The notes beneath the pieces are model-generated. The model was not told the DNA's origin. It was given only the letters and a program-made list of their open reading frames with translations, and searched no databases. Below, in pieces: positions 25,490 to 33,418 of a stretch of DNA of 37,518 nucleotides (position 1 is the stretch's first letter; the number at the start of each line of letters is the position of its first letter). This DNA comes from a virus. A program made the position numbers and the translations under genes. The DNA lies in IMG/VR virus record IMGVR_UViG_3300044638_003204, positions 1 through 37,518 of that record; one strand, given 5' to 3'.

Positions 25490-27907
25490 TTATCCTGCTG
25501 TAACTGGTTTCGGAGGATTGGCGATTGCGTCAATCGTTCCAAGTTGTGTTGGTGCTGATTGCTCTGTCATTTCGCCAACAGCCCTTGCCTGTGCAACAAC
25601 TGGTCTGCGTCCTCCTCCTCCTGATGGCAATCCTGCGCCTGCCGCTGGTTGTAGTTCTTCTGGTGGCGGTGTTCCGTGACCTGCTGTCAAATGATCAAAC
25701 GCTTGCCTTGCCGCTTGCTTGTATTGTGTCACTTGCTGCGAGTTTGCACCCTTCGCTTCAGCTTGTCCAATGTGCATCATGAAATGCTGCAACGCTTTCA
25801 TAAATGGCGCAACCATTTCTGGAGGCAACGCGCCAGCGGGAGCTTGCTCAATAAGCGGCATGAGTTTTTGTGCCATCGTGTCAAGGTGAACGATGTCATT
25901 GTCTCTCGGAGATACAGGAACGTCTTGACCAGCAATGATAGATTGCAACTCGATAATCTGTTGGCGAGTAGCTTCAATTGCAAGTGCCTCAACCTGATCT
26001 TTCGGAAGGATAACTTGGTTGGCAATGCTTTCACCCATCTTGCGTGACCAATCGAGCTTCAGCAACTCGTCTTGGTTGACTTGCGGATTGCCCATGTAAC
26101 GTTGGATCATCAAATCAAGCATCGCGTTGTCCTGCGCCTGCGTGTCAGGCAGCAACTCTTCCGCTGGACTATATGCCATGAGCAAGATGTCAGCAGGAGG
26201 AAGGTTACGTTCAAGCATATTCAAGCAACAGAAAATTGCGTCTTCATCCAAATGATCTGGAATCTCGAAAGGCACAAGGAACGATGGCAAGTCCATGACA
26301 GACCGATCAAAAGCATCAACAACTTCACGCCTTGCCCATGTCGCTGATGGAACCATTTGACGAGCGATGTCAAGACGAGTTTTAAGTTCGGCAGCAGCTT
26401 TGACGTGTTCTGGATGACAGATACCTCGCTGCATACGCTCAACTGCTTTGGAGTATTGTTTTGTCCAACGCATCAAGATGCCTTCACGAAGCTGATTCTC
26501 GATAGCAGCAACGCGATTTACTTCAGATGCCGTGCGCTTACTGCCTTGCGCTTCCATTGGCATTCCCGGCAAAAATGTTCCAACTTGAATTTCAGCAAGA
26601 CCAGAAATGAACTGATCCAATCGCAGGAAATCATCAACATCCGCTGGCAAGTTTTGCGGAATGACTTCATATCCTTCCGCGATATAGCAGATAGGATGAT
26701 GGACAGTCAGCGGTGCTGCGCCTGCTTTTGCATTCGGGCCTTTCTTGAGCAGCAACATTCCTTTGAGGTAAACATTGTCCACAACAAGATTTCGAGCTTT
26801 GTCAACTGCAATATGCGTGTTGTAAAGGTCGCGTCCTGCACCACGGGAACCCATGAGATTGCCGTTGCCGATCTCGATTGCAAACAATGCGAGGCATTCG
26901 CTCATCGCGTTGTATCGGTCAATCTGTGTGCAAATTTCGTCTCCGCTCTTATCGTCAAAAAGAAAGCGGCTAATCTTGCCGTGCGGTTCTTTCACCAGCA
27001 ACTCGCCAAGCTCAACATATTTCGCGTCATTCTCGTAGCTTGCGCCATACGATCCTTCACGAATCCAGTCCTCGTAACGACGAGCGTCATCATCAGAATC
27101 CAGCGTTCTACCAGCGGGAATTGCGTTGTTTATTGACTTAATGAGGTTCTTGATATGCCACCCTGCCATTGCTGCCATCTGCGGGTCTTCAAGGACTGGA
27201 AGCAATTCCGCGATCTGGTATCGGCGTTTACGCGCCCAAATTGGAGTTGCGTCAACCTCCTGTGGAGTTTCAATGGAAAAGAACGTATAATCTTGGCGCA
27301 AAAATTCTGGTTTCCAATCGCGCAAATCGTCCCAACATAGACCACAAAATCCAAATGTGGTATTTTCATGGACAACTTGTGCCACGATGTCATCGTGACC
27401 ACTCCAACCACGGATGCACTTGGTAATTTCTTCGCGGAAAACTTTGGTTTTATTTTCTGCGTCTACTCCTTCGACTGGATACTTGGAGAAGGTGAGAGTT
27501 GTAGCCTGCTCGATGACCTGCCGAAAAGGAGGTTGAATTCGACTAACCATCGTGGACAAGAATCCAGTAGGACGATTAGAACGCCAATTTTGGCCCATGC
27601 TTTCCAGCTTCTTTGCAGCATATGGAGGCTCATTGTTGAGCTTCTTTTGGATCAGTTGATTTTTCCTATTCCTTTCGACATTTTGCTGTTTAAGCCTGCG
27701 ATACGCAGAGTGCGCTTGCGCGGCATCTTTAAATGTTCGCTTAACCTGCAAAGTATCTTTATTGACAACATCATTATTCCCAGCAGTGGAATCAACAACA
27801 TCCAAATCAAGAATGCGAGGTTTGTCATAAGCGTTAGTAATGCGAGGAGATTTTGTCGCATAGGTATCTGTTACTATTGCTGGTAACGGTTTTAATACGT
27901 CAGCCAT
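25490..27907 (-). CDS. Portal protein (head-tail connector)
   Basis: The 805-residue protein is of the large podoviral portal type. It carries typical blocks: SAYRRLKQQNVERNRKNQL, FLSTMVSRIQPPFRQVIEQA, PVEGVDAENKTKVF and a C-terminal acidic/Gln-rich segment. It is followed, in transcription order, by small genes, scaffold and capsid, as for T7-like phages. It would form the dodecameric ring through which DNA enters. The Pro/Gly-rich C-terminus (AAGAGLPSGGGG) is probably disordered. No single motif is diagnostic, so the call rests on length, order and resemblance. Confidence 0.8.
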   Translation of the reverse strand: MADVLKPLPAIVTDTYATKSPRITNAYDKPRILDLDVVDSTAGNNDVVNKDTLQVKRTFKDAAQAHSAYRRLKQQNVERNRKNQLIQKKLNNEPPYAAKKLESMGQNWRSNRPTGFLSTMVSRIQPPFRQVIEQATTLTFSKYPVEGVDAENKTKVFREEITKCIRGWSGHDDIVAQVVHENTTFGFCGLCWDDLRDWKPEFLRQDYTFFSIETPQEVDATPIWARKRRYQIAELLPVLEDPQMAAMAGWHIKNLIKSINNAIPAGRTLDSDDDARRYEDWIREGSYGASYENDAKYVELGELLVKEPHGKISRFLFDDKSGDEICTQIDRYNAMSECLALFAIEIGNGNLMGSRGAGRDLYNTHIAVDKARNLVVDNVYLKGMLLLKKGPNAKAGAAPLTVHHPICYIAEGYEVIPQNLPADVDDFLRLDQFISGLAEIQVGTFLPGMPMEAQGSKRTASEVNRVAAIENQLREGILMRWTKQYSKAVERMQRGICHPEHVKAAAELKTRLDIARQMVPSATWARREVVDAFDRSVMDLPSFLVPFEIPDHLDEDAIFCCLNMLERNLPPADILLMAYSPAEELLPDTQAQDNAMLDLMIQRYMGNPQVNQDELLKLDWSRKMGESIANQVILPKDQVEALAIEATRQQIIELQSIIAGQDVPVSPRDNDIVHLDTMAQKLMPLIEQAPAGALPPEMVAPFMKALQHFMMHIGQAEAKGANSQQVTQYKQAARQAFDHLTAGHGTPPPEELQPAAGAGLPSGGGGRRPVVAQARAVGEMTEQSAPTQLGTIDAIANPPKPVTAG

Positions 27908-27917
27908 AATTTATTTT

Positions 27918-28502
27918 TTATTTATTCAAATTTATCCAACAATCTTTAGGGGTATTTGATGCTGCTGACAATTGTTTTTTGAACATGAATACTGCGCTAC
28001 GATTATCGTGTCGCATTACATTGCAACCACCAAGTTTTACTGATGTCTCTGTATCTTTACCATTTCTAACGCTGGCAGACACACGTTCAGCAGCAGAAAC
28101 GCACGAGGCGCAACCTGATTTCCACGATTTATTTTCTGGACAAGTCTTGCAAACTTGTGCGCGTTGTTCAGCCAATTCGTCAGAAACAAGCAAATTTTTC
28201 TTGCCAGAATTTAAAATGTTTTTTGCCCAAACAGTAATGTCGTTTAACAAAGTTTGCTGACTTGTTTCTGGATGGACTGAAGTCACAACAACCATGTCAA
28301 CTCCATGACAAAAATTAGGCCAGTTAGAACAAAGGTAACTACTGACATCACCCTCAACATCGCCGATTGGCAAATGATTTTCCGCACGATAATTTTGCAC
28401 TGTTGTCAAAAGAAATTCATAAGAATGAGATGTCAATTTTACATCTCCTTCCATGTAGTGCCATCCACCGGGAGGTATCATTCCAATAATAGGTTTTGCC
28501 AT
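27918..28502 (-). CDS. Cys-motif protein of unknown function
   Basis: The 194-residue protein contains VCKTCPENKSWKSGCASCV, a four-Cys arrangement (CxxC, then CxxC) that probably binds zinc or forms a rubredoxin-like knuckle. The N-terminus reads MAKPIIGMIPPGGWHYMEGD. Proteins of this kind occur near the terminase in environmental phages, but I cannot name a function. It starts just after the 41-base repeat array and ends ten bases before the portal start. Confidence 0.75.
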   Translation of the reverse strand: MAKPIIGMIPPGGWHYMEGDVKLTSHSYEFLLTTVQNYRAENHLPIGDVEGDVSSYLCSNWPNFCHGVDMVVVTSVHPETSQQTLLNDITVWAKNILNSGKKNLLVSDELAEQRAQVCKTCPENKSWKSGCASCVSAAERVSASVRNGKDTETSVKLGGCNVMRHDNRSAVFMFKKQLSAASNTPKDCWINLNK

Positions 28503-28559
28503 AATTTTGTGTTCTTTAATTTAAATTTTAAAATCTTGCAAGCATAATTTATCTTTTAT

Positions 28560-28682
28560 GATAAATGAAGCAAGCAATATGATCTTAACGCATCATATTT
28601 GATAAATAAAGCAAGCAATCACCACTTAGTGCATCACATTTGATAAATAAATCAAACCACATTTGATTATACGCTACTTTTG
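28560..28682. repeat. 41-base tandem repeat, about three copies
   Basis: Units begin with GATAAAT at 28560, 28601 and 28642, exactly 41 bases apart. The first 20 bases of units 1 and 2 agree except for one base; their ends (GCATCATATTT, GCATCACATTT) also agree, while the middle differs. Unit 3 is partly degenerate and contains a perfect inverted repeat AATCAAA/TTTGATT (28650-28668). A TTTATC/GATAAA palindrome (28548-28565) overlaps the first unit. The array lies just after the terminase gene. It could be binding sites for a regulator, an origin-like element or a packaging signal. Confidence 0.75.
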
Positions 28683-28693
28683 ATATGTTGCAT

Positions 28694-30562
28694 TTATTCG
28701 CTAAAATCGATAAATTCTATTTTGTCAACGATGGATTGCATTCCGCGATCCATTAACCGAGGAGCTTCTTTTTTGTTTTCTACCATAGTCGCAGTTGATC
28801 CTGCTCGTTGCCTCATAAGAAATACCAGCATCGAAAGCGAGTCCAAAGCGTCAGGTGATGGTTGCCGTGTCCGCTTAACATAATCTTTTTTACTTTCTAC
28901 GCGCACCATGCCTTTTCCTTTCTGCATATAACGCCTTCCAGTAGCTTGCCGAACAAGTTGATCGTTGCTGAACCCCGGTGATATTTTTAAATATTCAAAC
29001 TCAAGATACTTGGACAAACCAAACAGCAATTCAGTTACAACTCCGTTGTAAAGCTCGCTCGCCTTCTGTGAATCATCGCCTAGGATATGCGTGTCCGTTG
29101 CCGCCCAAGAATAGTTCACTCCAAGCACATCATCACCAAACAAAGTTTTTAACGAGTCATGGATGCCTGCACCATTGCCAGTTCGGTCAACGCATAACCA
29201 GTTCGGAGCAATCTTCATGTTCTTACAAAACTTGATGATGTTGTAAGTTTGCTCCAGCGTTGCCGCTTTCGGGAATGTCATCTGAGAATCAAGCTGCAAT
29301 ACTGTTCTCGGAGTCTTGAACGGAATAAACTGGCCGCTCATCGGTGTCCACCCGTCACAAAGGCCAAATCTTCCGAAAGAACAAACAACAGTGTCATTGC
29401 CTTCCAGTGCCAAGTCGAACGCTGCCAGAGGCACTACAGGCCCAATAAACCGCACGTTACCCATCGCGTTATCAACCATTGACGGAGTAATAATCGCCAT
29501 GCTGATACCTTCCTGCGGGAACCAACCTCTCGCCATCGTAAAATATTCAGCGGTTCTGCCTTTCGCCTCGTATGCCGTGTAGCCTTCGTTGGTTTGCAAG
29601 CCGGGAAAAACAATTTTCTGCTCAATGACATTTTCGCATCGTGCGGCATCAAGGCGCAAGACGTGCCAACCATCGCGTGACTCCCATTCAAAGTCATCCT
29701 CGCAATCAACCGATCCCCAACCCCGCTCTGGTTCGCACCGCTTGCCAAACTCGCTTGTCCTATCTTTCGGGTTAGATGCAGCAAAAATTTTAATGCGTCC
29801 CTTTGCGCCTTCGGTATCAGCAGCGGACAAGATGTTTTGCAGACCCTCCCACACTCCAGCAGGAACTTCTTCCGCTTCGTCCAGCACAACATGAGTTCTG
29901 GACATCTGACCCCATGTCGGATGCGGCTTGCCTGATCTTGGACTTGGGTGGAAACCACGAAGAGTTCCCGTTCCGCTATCGCCTTTCGGAATAGCTACAA
30001 GATGAATTCCGTTCTTAGAATCATTATTTGCTTGTATGCTTTTTACAAGCGTTTCACTACCATCAAATTCTGGACGAACCAATGCAGTTGTATAAAACTT
30101 TTTAATAGCAGCAAATACGTTGCGTTGAGCGTGTTCAGCAGTAAGTGAAACAACTTTAATGCAAGTGTAGTGAGGGTCACGCATCCAGTCCAGCAGAAAC
30201 CATGCCGCTGCGCCAAATGTTTTTCCCATCGCTCCAGCACCTTGGATCAACAACTTGTCATGGTCAAACAAGCATCTCCATGTATCCATTGAGGATTGTG
30301 GTCGCCAATCATAAACCTGTTGACCCCACAAGACAGTTGCCGCCGCTTCAAACTGATCTTTGTTAAGCAGTTCGTTGACAAACTGCAATACAACATTTTT
30401 TGCAAACGGCAGGTCTACTTTAAAGTTGCCAGTTGTATTTGAAACATTTGTTATAATATACTTTGCGGCAAGCAATATCCCGCGATCTTCATCAGTCGCG
30501 TTATCAACCTCGGCACGAATTTTTTCTGCCAAGGCAATTGCGTTTTTAACATCTGCTGTCAA
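28694..30562 (-). CDS. terL: Terminase large subunit
   Basis: The 622-residue protein shows Walker A GAGAMGKTFG (108-117), Walker B THVVLDEAEEVP (223-234), the coupling motif AASNP (about 262) and a C-terminal nuclease domain with LCVDRTGNGAGIHDSL. This is the ATPase/nuclease that cuts and packages phage DNA. The start is TTG at 30562, overlapping the previous stop (ATT-TGA), because the next in-frame Met (residue 92) would remove the N-terminal region. No separate small-terminase gene is evident just upstream. Confidence 0.93.
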   Translation of the reverse strand: MTADVKNAIALAEKIRAEVDNATDEDRGILLAAKYIITNVSNTTGNFKVDLPFAKNVVLQFVNELLNKDQFEAAATVLWGQQVYDWRPQSSMDTWRCLFDHDKLLIQGAGAMGKTFGAAAWFLLDWMRDPHYTCIKVVSLTAEHAQRNVFAAIKKFYTTALVRPEFDGSETLVKSIQANNDSKNGIHLVAIPKGDSGTGTLRGFHPSPRSGKPHPTWGQMSRTHVVLDEAEEVPAGVWEGLQNILSAADTEGAKGRIKIFAASNPKDRTSEFGKRCEPERGWGSVDCEDDFEWESRDGWHVLRLDAARCENVIEQKIVFPGLQTNEGYTAYEAKGRTAEYFTMARGWFPQEGISMAIITPSMVDNAMGNVRFIGPVVPLAAFDLALEGNDTVVCSFGRFGLCDGWTPMSGQFIPFKTPRTVLQLDSQMTFPKAATLEQTYNIIKFCKNMKIAPNWLCVDRTGNGAGIHDSLKTLFGDDVLGVNYSWAATDTHILGDDSQKASELYNGVVTELLFGLSKYLEFEYLKISPGFSNDQLVRQATGRRYMQKGKGMVRVESKKDYVKRTRQPSPDALDSLSMLVFLMRQRAGSTATMVENKKEAPRLMDRGMQSIVDKIEFIDFSE

Positions 30563-30825
30563 ATTAGTTCTGGCAATTTTCGTTCGTGAACCATTTCGTT
30601 TATAACCTTGCGAACATGATGCAATGTATCATTGCAGCAAAACTTTCGCTCGCCAGTTTCTTCGTCAATGTAATGCGTGAATTCGCCAGTATGGTAACGC
30701 ACCGCTGACCGAAGCTCCTGATCAATGTCGTTCAGTGTCAATAGCGCATCCAATCCAGCACAAGCGTATTTAAAATCCCACTCCTGCTCTGGCAGGTTAA
30801 ATTCAAGAGTTGCTTTTGCTTCCAT
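30559..30825 (-). CDS. Conserved small phage protein (TLEFNLPE type)
   Basis: I choose the ATG at 30825, seven bases after GGAGG, instead of an upstream TTG. The 88-residue product starts MEAKATLEFNLPEQEWDFKY and has a C-terminal helix (DTLHHVRKVINEMVHERK). This N-terminal pattern is frequent in small phage proteins near packaging or replication genes; function unknown. It overlaps the preceding gene by 23 bases and the terminase start by four. Confidence 0.75.
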   Translation of the reverse strand: MEAKATLEFNLPEQEWDFKYACAGLDALLTLNDIDQELRSAVRYHTGEFTHYIDEETGERKFCCNDTLHHVRKVINEMVHERKLPELI

Positions 30826-30958
30826 TTTCAATCCTCCCGTCTGCTAACCAAATTCGGACATTTGACAAATCATCAAACTCTTTACTCCATTCTTCTTTTG
30901 TTATTTTTCCAGACATATATTTATCGTTTGATTTCCGCTGTGCTTCTGCTCTTGTCAT
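30803..30958 (-). CDS. Small hypothetical protein with strong RBS
   Basis: The ATG at 30958 follows a perfect GGAGGT with a short spacer (GGAGGTAAAATG). The 51-residue product (MTRAEAQRKSNDKYMSGKIT, then EEWSKEFDDLSNVRIWLADG) is highly charged and probably helical. The SD includes the last codon of the upstream gene, so the two are coupled. Function unknown. Confidence 0.7.
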   Translation of the reverse strand: MTRAEAQRKSNDKYMSGKITKEEWSKEFDDLSNVRIWLADGRIENGSKSNS

Positions 30959-30959
30959 T

Positions 30960-31238
30960 TTACCTCCAGTTTTGATCGTTGTCTCTGAACTCATTAATCT
31001 CCTTAATAGCATCAATAAGAATTTCGCGCAACCTATTCAATGCGCCTTCATAACTGCTCCAGTTTTCCTCGATGCGATCCAATATATAGCCATGATGGAT
31101 CACCTTGTATATCGGACTGTTACAATAACTCCACTTGGTTTCAATATACCAGTGGCAGTCACGATCCTTGTGGTGATCTTCTCCCATCAACGCATACCAT
31201 TCCTGCGTTAATTTTGTTATTTCTTGTTCTATATTCAT
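30960..31238 (-). CDS. Conserved small phage protein (DHHKDRDCH type)
   Basis: The 92-residue protein contains GEDHHKDRDCHWYIETKWSY and IYKVIHHGYILD, a His/Asp/Cys-rich block known from many phages but of unknown function; metal binding is conceivable. Its ATG overlaps the stop of the upstream gene (ATGA). A C-terminal helix follows (ALNRLREILIDAIKEINEF). Confidence 0.78.
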   Translation of the reverse strand: MNIEQEITKLTQEWYALMGEDHHKDRDCHWYIETKWSYCNSPIYKVIHHGYILDRIEENWSSYEGALNRLREILIDAIKEINEFRDNDQNWR

Positions 31239-31552
31239 GTATTTTTGTTAGAATCTGTCACAATTCGACAGATATGCGCAAGAATTTTGTTTATCCTCAT
31301 CGCATCCTGCACCCTGCATGAAGTAATTCGCGTTGGATGGAATATTGTTCCGTTATCGCTCACCTCAGTAATACTCAGAATATCCAAGAACTCCTTGCAA
31401 AGTGATTTCAAATCCTCGTTCTCGTATCGAAGTTTGTAAACCTCCGTTGGAGTCCAGTCGGCTGGACATCCGCACTCGCCAGCATCATACGCATGACACT
31501 TGCAGTCCTTGCCGGGAAAATATGATTTAAGATTCTTCCTGTTCTTCTTCAT
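31235..31552 (-). CDS. Small Cys-rich hypothetical protein
   Basis: I place the start at ATG 31552 (MKKNRKNLKSYFPGKDCKCH) with GGAGG nine bases before it; longer forms overlap the previous gene without benefit. The 105-residue protein has a Cys cluster in the first third (CKCHAYDAGECGC), which may bind a metal, then a helical middle (YENEDLKSLCKEFLDILS). Overlaps its upstream neighbour by 26 bases. Function unknown. Confidence 0.65.
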   Translation of the reverse strand: MKKNRKNLKSYFPGKDCKCHAYDAGECGCPADWTPTEVYKLRYENEDLKSLCKEFLDILSITEVSDNGTIFHPTRITSCRVQDAMRINKILAHICRIVTDSNKNT

Positions 31553-31823
31553 ATCCCATGTCCTCCGATAATCTCGCATGAAACGAATCCTCACCATCGT
31601 CTCCAGACAGCAAGTAATCAATCCTCCGAATGTATGTTGCAGCAGTAAGAATGAAAGTCACGCCAAGCATAAACTCGTAAAGCGTTTCTTCCTTATAATT
31701 CTTTCCAATACGATCTCCCCACTCGTTGACCTCATTAGAATCGTTCTCTTGAACAATCCTCTCAATCTCATCGGCAATATCTTCCAACTTATATTGAACG
31801 TAATCAAAGTGTCCTCCGCTCAT
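31527..31823 (-). CDS. Conserved small phage protein (MSGGHFDY type)
   Basis: The 98-residue protein begins MSGGHFDYVQYKLEDIADEI, a start motif shared by a well-known group of small phage proteins of unknown function, followed by charged helices (DRIGKNYKEETLYEFMLGVT, AATYIRRIDYLLSGDDGE). It starts on an ATGA overlap with the gene at 31820-31987. Confidence 0.8.
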   Translation of the reverse strand: MSGGHFDYVQYKLEDIADEIERIVQENDSNEVNEWGDRIGKNYKEETLYEFMLGVTFILTAATYIRRIDYLLSGDDGEDSFHARLSEDMGYEEEQEES

Positions 31824-31987
31824 AGTTTAAAAAAGTTCTGATCTAACCAAGTTATTGCTACTCCAGCATCGATAACATCTTTTGCATCAATGCAATTGTC
31901 GCTGATTATTCCGTGATCCTGCAATGCGTTCATAGCTTTTACTGGATCAAGTTTTTCATATTCAATGTATTGTTCAAGTGAATTCAT
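31820..31987 (-). CDS. Small hypothetical protein, ATGA-coupled
   Basis: A 55-residue frame (MNSLEQYIEYEKLDPVKAMN, then ALQDHGIISDNCIDAKDVID) fills the gap exactly, with ATGA overlaps at both ends. It is helical, acidic and Ile/Asp-rich. The perfect fit makes it a real gene; function unknown. Confidence 0.75.
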   Translation of the reverse strand: MNSLEQYIEYEKLDPVKAMNALQDHGIISDNCIDAKDVIDAGVAITWLDQNFFKL

Positions 31988-32226
31988 CGTTTTCCGAAAA
32001 TTGTGTCGAAGATGTTTATTGCATCTACGCTATGCCTAATTGGTTCTGGATAATCATCTTCTTTCTCATCATCCTCAAACTCTTGCTTAAATCCAGCTTC
32101 AAATGCAATGTCCCAAGTCTGGTTAAACATTTTACGCAAACCTCTTGCTGACATTGTTACTGTTCCTAATCCGTCAAATGACGGATTTTTTTCAATATAT
32201 TTAGCCCATAGTTCTTGCTTTTTCAT
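31984..32226 (-). CDS. Small hypothetical protein
   Basis: The 80-residue protein (MKKQELWAKYIEKNPSFDGL, then GLRKMFNQTWDIAFEAGFKQ) is helical and ends with an acidic segment (EDDEKEDDYPEPIRH). The start is supported by GGAGGACGCAAA-ATG, whose upstream codons are also the end of the previous gene (LEDAK). The WDIAFEAGF segment recalls small phage proteins next to nucleotide-metabolism genes, but no function is known. Confidence 0.75.
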   Translation of the reverse strand: MKKQELWAKYIEKNPSFDGLGTVTMSARGLRKMFNQTWDIAFEAGFKQEFEDDEKEDDYPEPIRHSVDAINIFDTIFGKR

Positions 32227-32480
32227 TTTGCGTCCTCCAATGCCGCTCTAGCAATCAGTCCCATATTTTCCCTATCTGCGTAAATATCTGTGCCGTCGAT
32301 AAACAAATCCTCAATCTTCATTAAAGCCTCCCTTGCATCGTCAAGTTCTTTGCACAATTTATTAACCACAAACATATGCTCGGTTGCAAGTGCATCGTAT
32401 TTTTCCCGTGCCTCGTCACGTTCTTTTAACGCATTTACCAAAGCGTAACTTAACTGATCTTTATCGTAGTCTATTCTCAT
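32223..32480 (-). CDS. Coiled-coil hypothetical protein
   Basis: I choose ATG 32480 (MRIDYDKDQLSYALVNALKE) since GGAGGGCGCGAA sits right before it and it overlaps the previous stop by four bases. The 85-residue protein is mostly helical (KERDEAREKYDALATEHMFV, KLCKELDDAREALMKIEDLF). It ends LEDAK, which is part of the next gene's ribosome-binding site. Function unknown. Confidence 0.75.
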   Translation of the reverse strand: MRIDYDKDQLSYALVNALKERDEAREKYDALATEHMFVVNKLCKELDDAREALMKIEDLFIDGTDIYADRENMGLIARAALEDAK

Positions 32481-32492
32481 TTCGCGCCCTCC
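32477..32492 (-). repeat. Shared junction/RBS repeat, copy 1
   Basis: In coding sense GGAGGGCGCGAAATGA: the end of the upstream gene (EGAK-stop), the Shine-Dalgarno site and the start of the downstream gene in one 16-base sequence. Identical copies occur at 32680-32695 and 33180-33195. Confidence 0.85.
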
Positions 32493-32683
32493 TTTTCGTA
32501 TCTCCCATTGGTCCAATTTTCAGTTTGAGCAACGGACAATTCCTTCTTTCGATTGTAGTAGAACACGAAAGGAATGGCGGGCCACACCAGCAGAATAAAA
32601 ACGCACCAAACCAAGCAGCCGATCACACAAAGAGGCACTGCAAACACGCTGCCGACCGCATACCAAAACGGGCTGAGTTTCAT
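32477..32683 (-). CDS. Small membrane protein
   Basis: The 68-residue protein has an almost continuous hydrophobic stretch at residues 7-42 (FWYAVGSVFAVPLCVIGCLV, WCVFILLVWPAIPFVFYY), enough for two transmembrane helices, then a charged cytoplasmic tail ending EGAK. It has a strong GGAGGGCGCGAA ribosome-binding site and ATGA overlap. It could be a superinfection-exclusion or membrane-modifying protein; unknown. Confidence 0.75.
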   Translation of the reverse strand: MKLSPFWYAVGSVFAVPLCVIGCLVWCVFILLVWPAIPFVFYYNRKKELSVAQTENWTNGRYEKEGAK

Positions 32684-32695
32684 TTCGCGCCCTCC
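32680..32695 (-). repeat. Shared junction/RBS repeat, copy 2
   Basis: The same 16 bases as at 32477-32492, here joining the 167-residue coiled-coil protein to the small membrane protein. Confidence 0.85.
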
Positions 32696-33183
32696 TTTAC
32701 AAAAGCCAATACATCCTCCGGATGCTTGTCTGCAAATTGAGGGTGTGTTGAAAGTAACCCAACCGCAATGCGTAGTTGCTGCCTCGCCTCATCGCGCTCT
32801 TGTTTGTATCTGCCACACATTGCCGCCCACTCGTCACGCTCGCGCTTATAGTCTTCCGTTTGGTCAACAAAATCAACAAATTGCTTTCGCGTTTCATCAC
32901 GTATTTTTTCAGCCATGAGTATTTTTTCTCGCGCAACATCCTTGCACAGAGTTATGTGTTGTATCTGTTTCAAAAAATCTGCGGCAGATGTATTTTTATC
33001 AAAAATCGCCTCGTCGCGCTCGCGTTCAAGTTTGCGAGCAAACTCCAAATCAACGCACGGCACTTGGTATCCGTTATCGTTCATGGCGTAGATTGGCTGG
33101 TCATCCGTCTCTGGTGTGTTTGATAGCGATGAGAAAAAATCTGTTACGGCATTGTTATCGCCTTTGATTATTTCAATTTTCAT
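32680..33183 (-). CDS. Coiled-coil protein with TPETD / FARKLERE motif
   Basis: The 167-residue protein has a start MKIEIIKGDNNAVTDFFSSL, then TPETDDQPIYAM and VPCVDLEFARKLERERDEA followed by long charged helices to the end (EEYKRERDEWAAM-like). The TPETD...VP..FARKLERERDEA pattern is widespread in small phage and bacterial proteins of unknown function. It ends FVKEGAK, the shared junction sequence, and begins with an identical one. Probably a long coiled coil. Confidence 0.78.
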   Translation of the reverse strand: MKIEIIKGDNNAVTDFFSSLSNTPETDDQPIYAMNDNGYQVPCVDLEFARKLERERDEAIFDKNTSAADFLKQIQHITLCKDVAREKILMAEKIRDETRKQFVDFVDQTEDYKRERDEWAAMCGRYKQERDEARQQLRIAVGLLSTHPQFADKHPEDVLAFVKEGAK

Positions 33184-33195
33184 TTCGCGCCCTCC
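33180..33195 (-). repeat. Shared junction/RBS repeat, copy 3
   Basis: Third identical copy of GGAGGGCGCGAAATGA, here at the start of the 167-residue gene, preceded by a second GGGAGG that may strengthen the ribosome-binding site. Confidence 0.85.
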
Positions 33196-33233
33196 CTCCC
33201 GTAAGCCGCATCCGTCTCTGGTGTCTCACTCAT
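33180..33233 (-). CDS. Putative 17-residue peptide (TPETDA remnant)
   Basis: Between two ATGA overlaps lies a 17-codon frame MSETPETDAAYGREGAK. Its TPETDA core repeats the TPETD motif of the next gene and its end is the shared EGAK junction. It fits the spacing exactly, so it may be a short coupled peptide or a decayed copy of a longer TPETDA-type gene. Confidence 0.45.
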   Translation of the reverse strand: MSETPETDAAYGREGAK

Positions 33234-33418
33234 ATCCATGCTCCATTCTCAACTTGCTCGATGTTGATTTGAATGCTCCACAAATGCGACCAGACCGATT
33301 GCTCTTGCAACCATCCGAAAAATGTTGACATGGCATCTGGACTTGACTTCGCCTTGGTGAACAACTCGCCACTGAATATGTTCTTTGGCGAGCTATATGT
33401 GATTTTGTATGTATTCAT
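33230..33418 (-). CDS. Small hypothetical protein
   Basis: I choose the ATG at 33418 (MNTYKITYSSPKNIFSGELF), which overlaps the deaminase stop by four bases; a longer frame upstream is antiphase to the deaminase gene. The 62-residue product contains FTKAKSSPDAMSTFFGWLQE and ends NIEQVENGAWI. Its stop overlaps the next small start (ATGA). Function unknown. Confidence 0.75.
   Translation of the reverse strand: MNTYKITYSSPKNIFSGELFTKAKSSPDAMSTFFGWLQEQSVWSHLWSIQINIEQVENGAWI

Noticed and set aside
26357-27136. 259-residue plus-strand frame
   Set aside because: Antisense to the portal gene; amino-acid composition is not protein-like.
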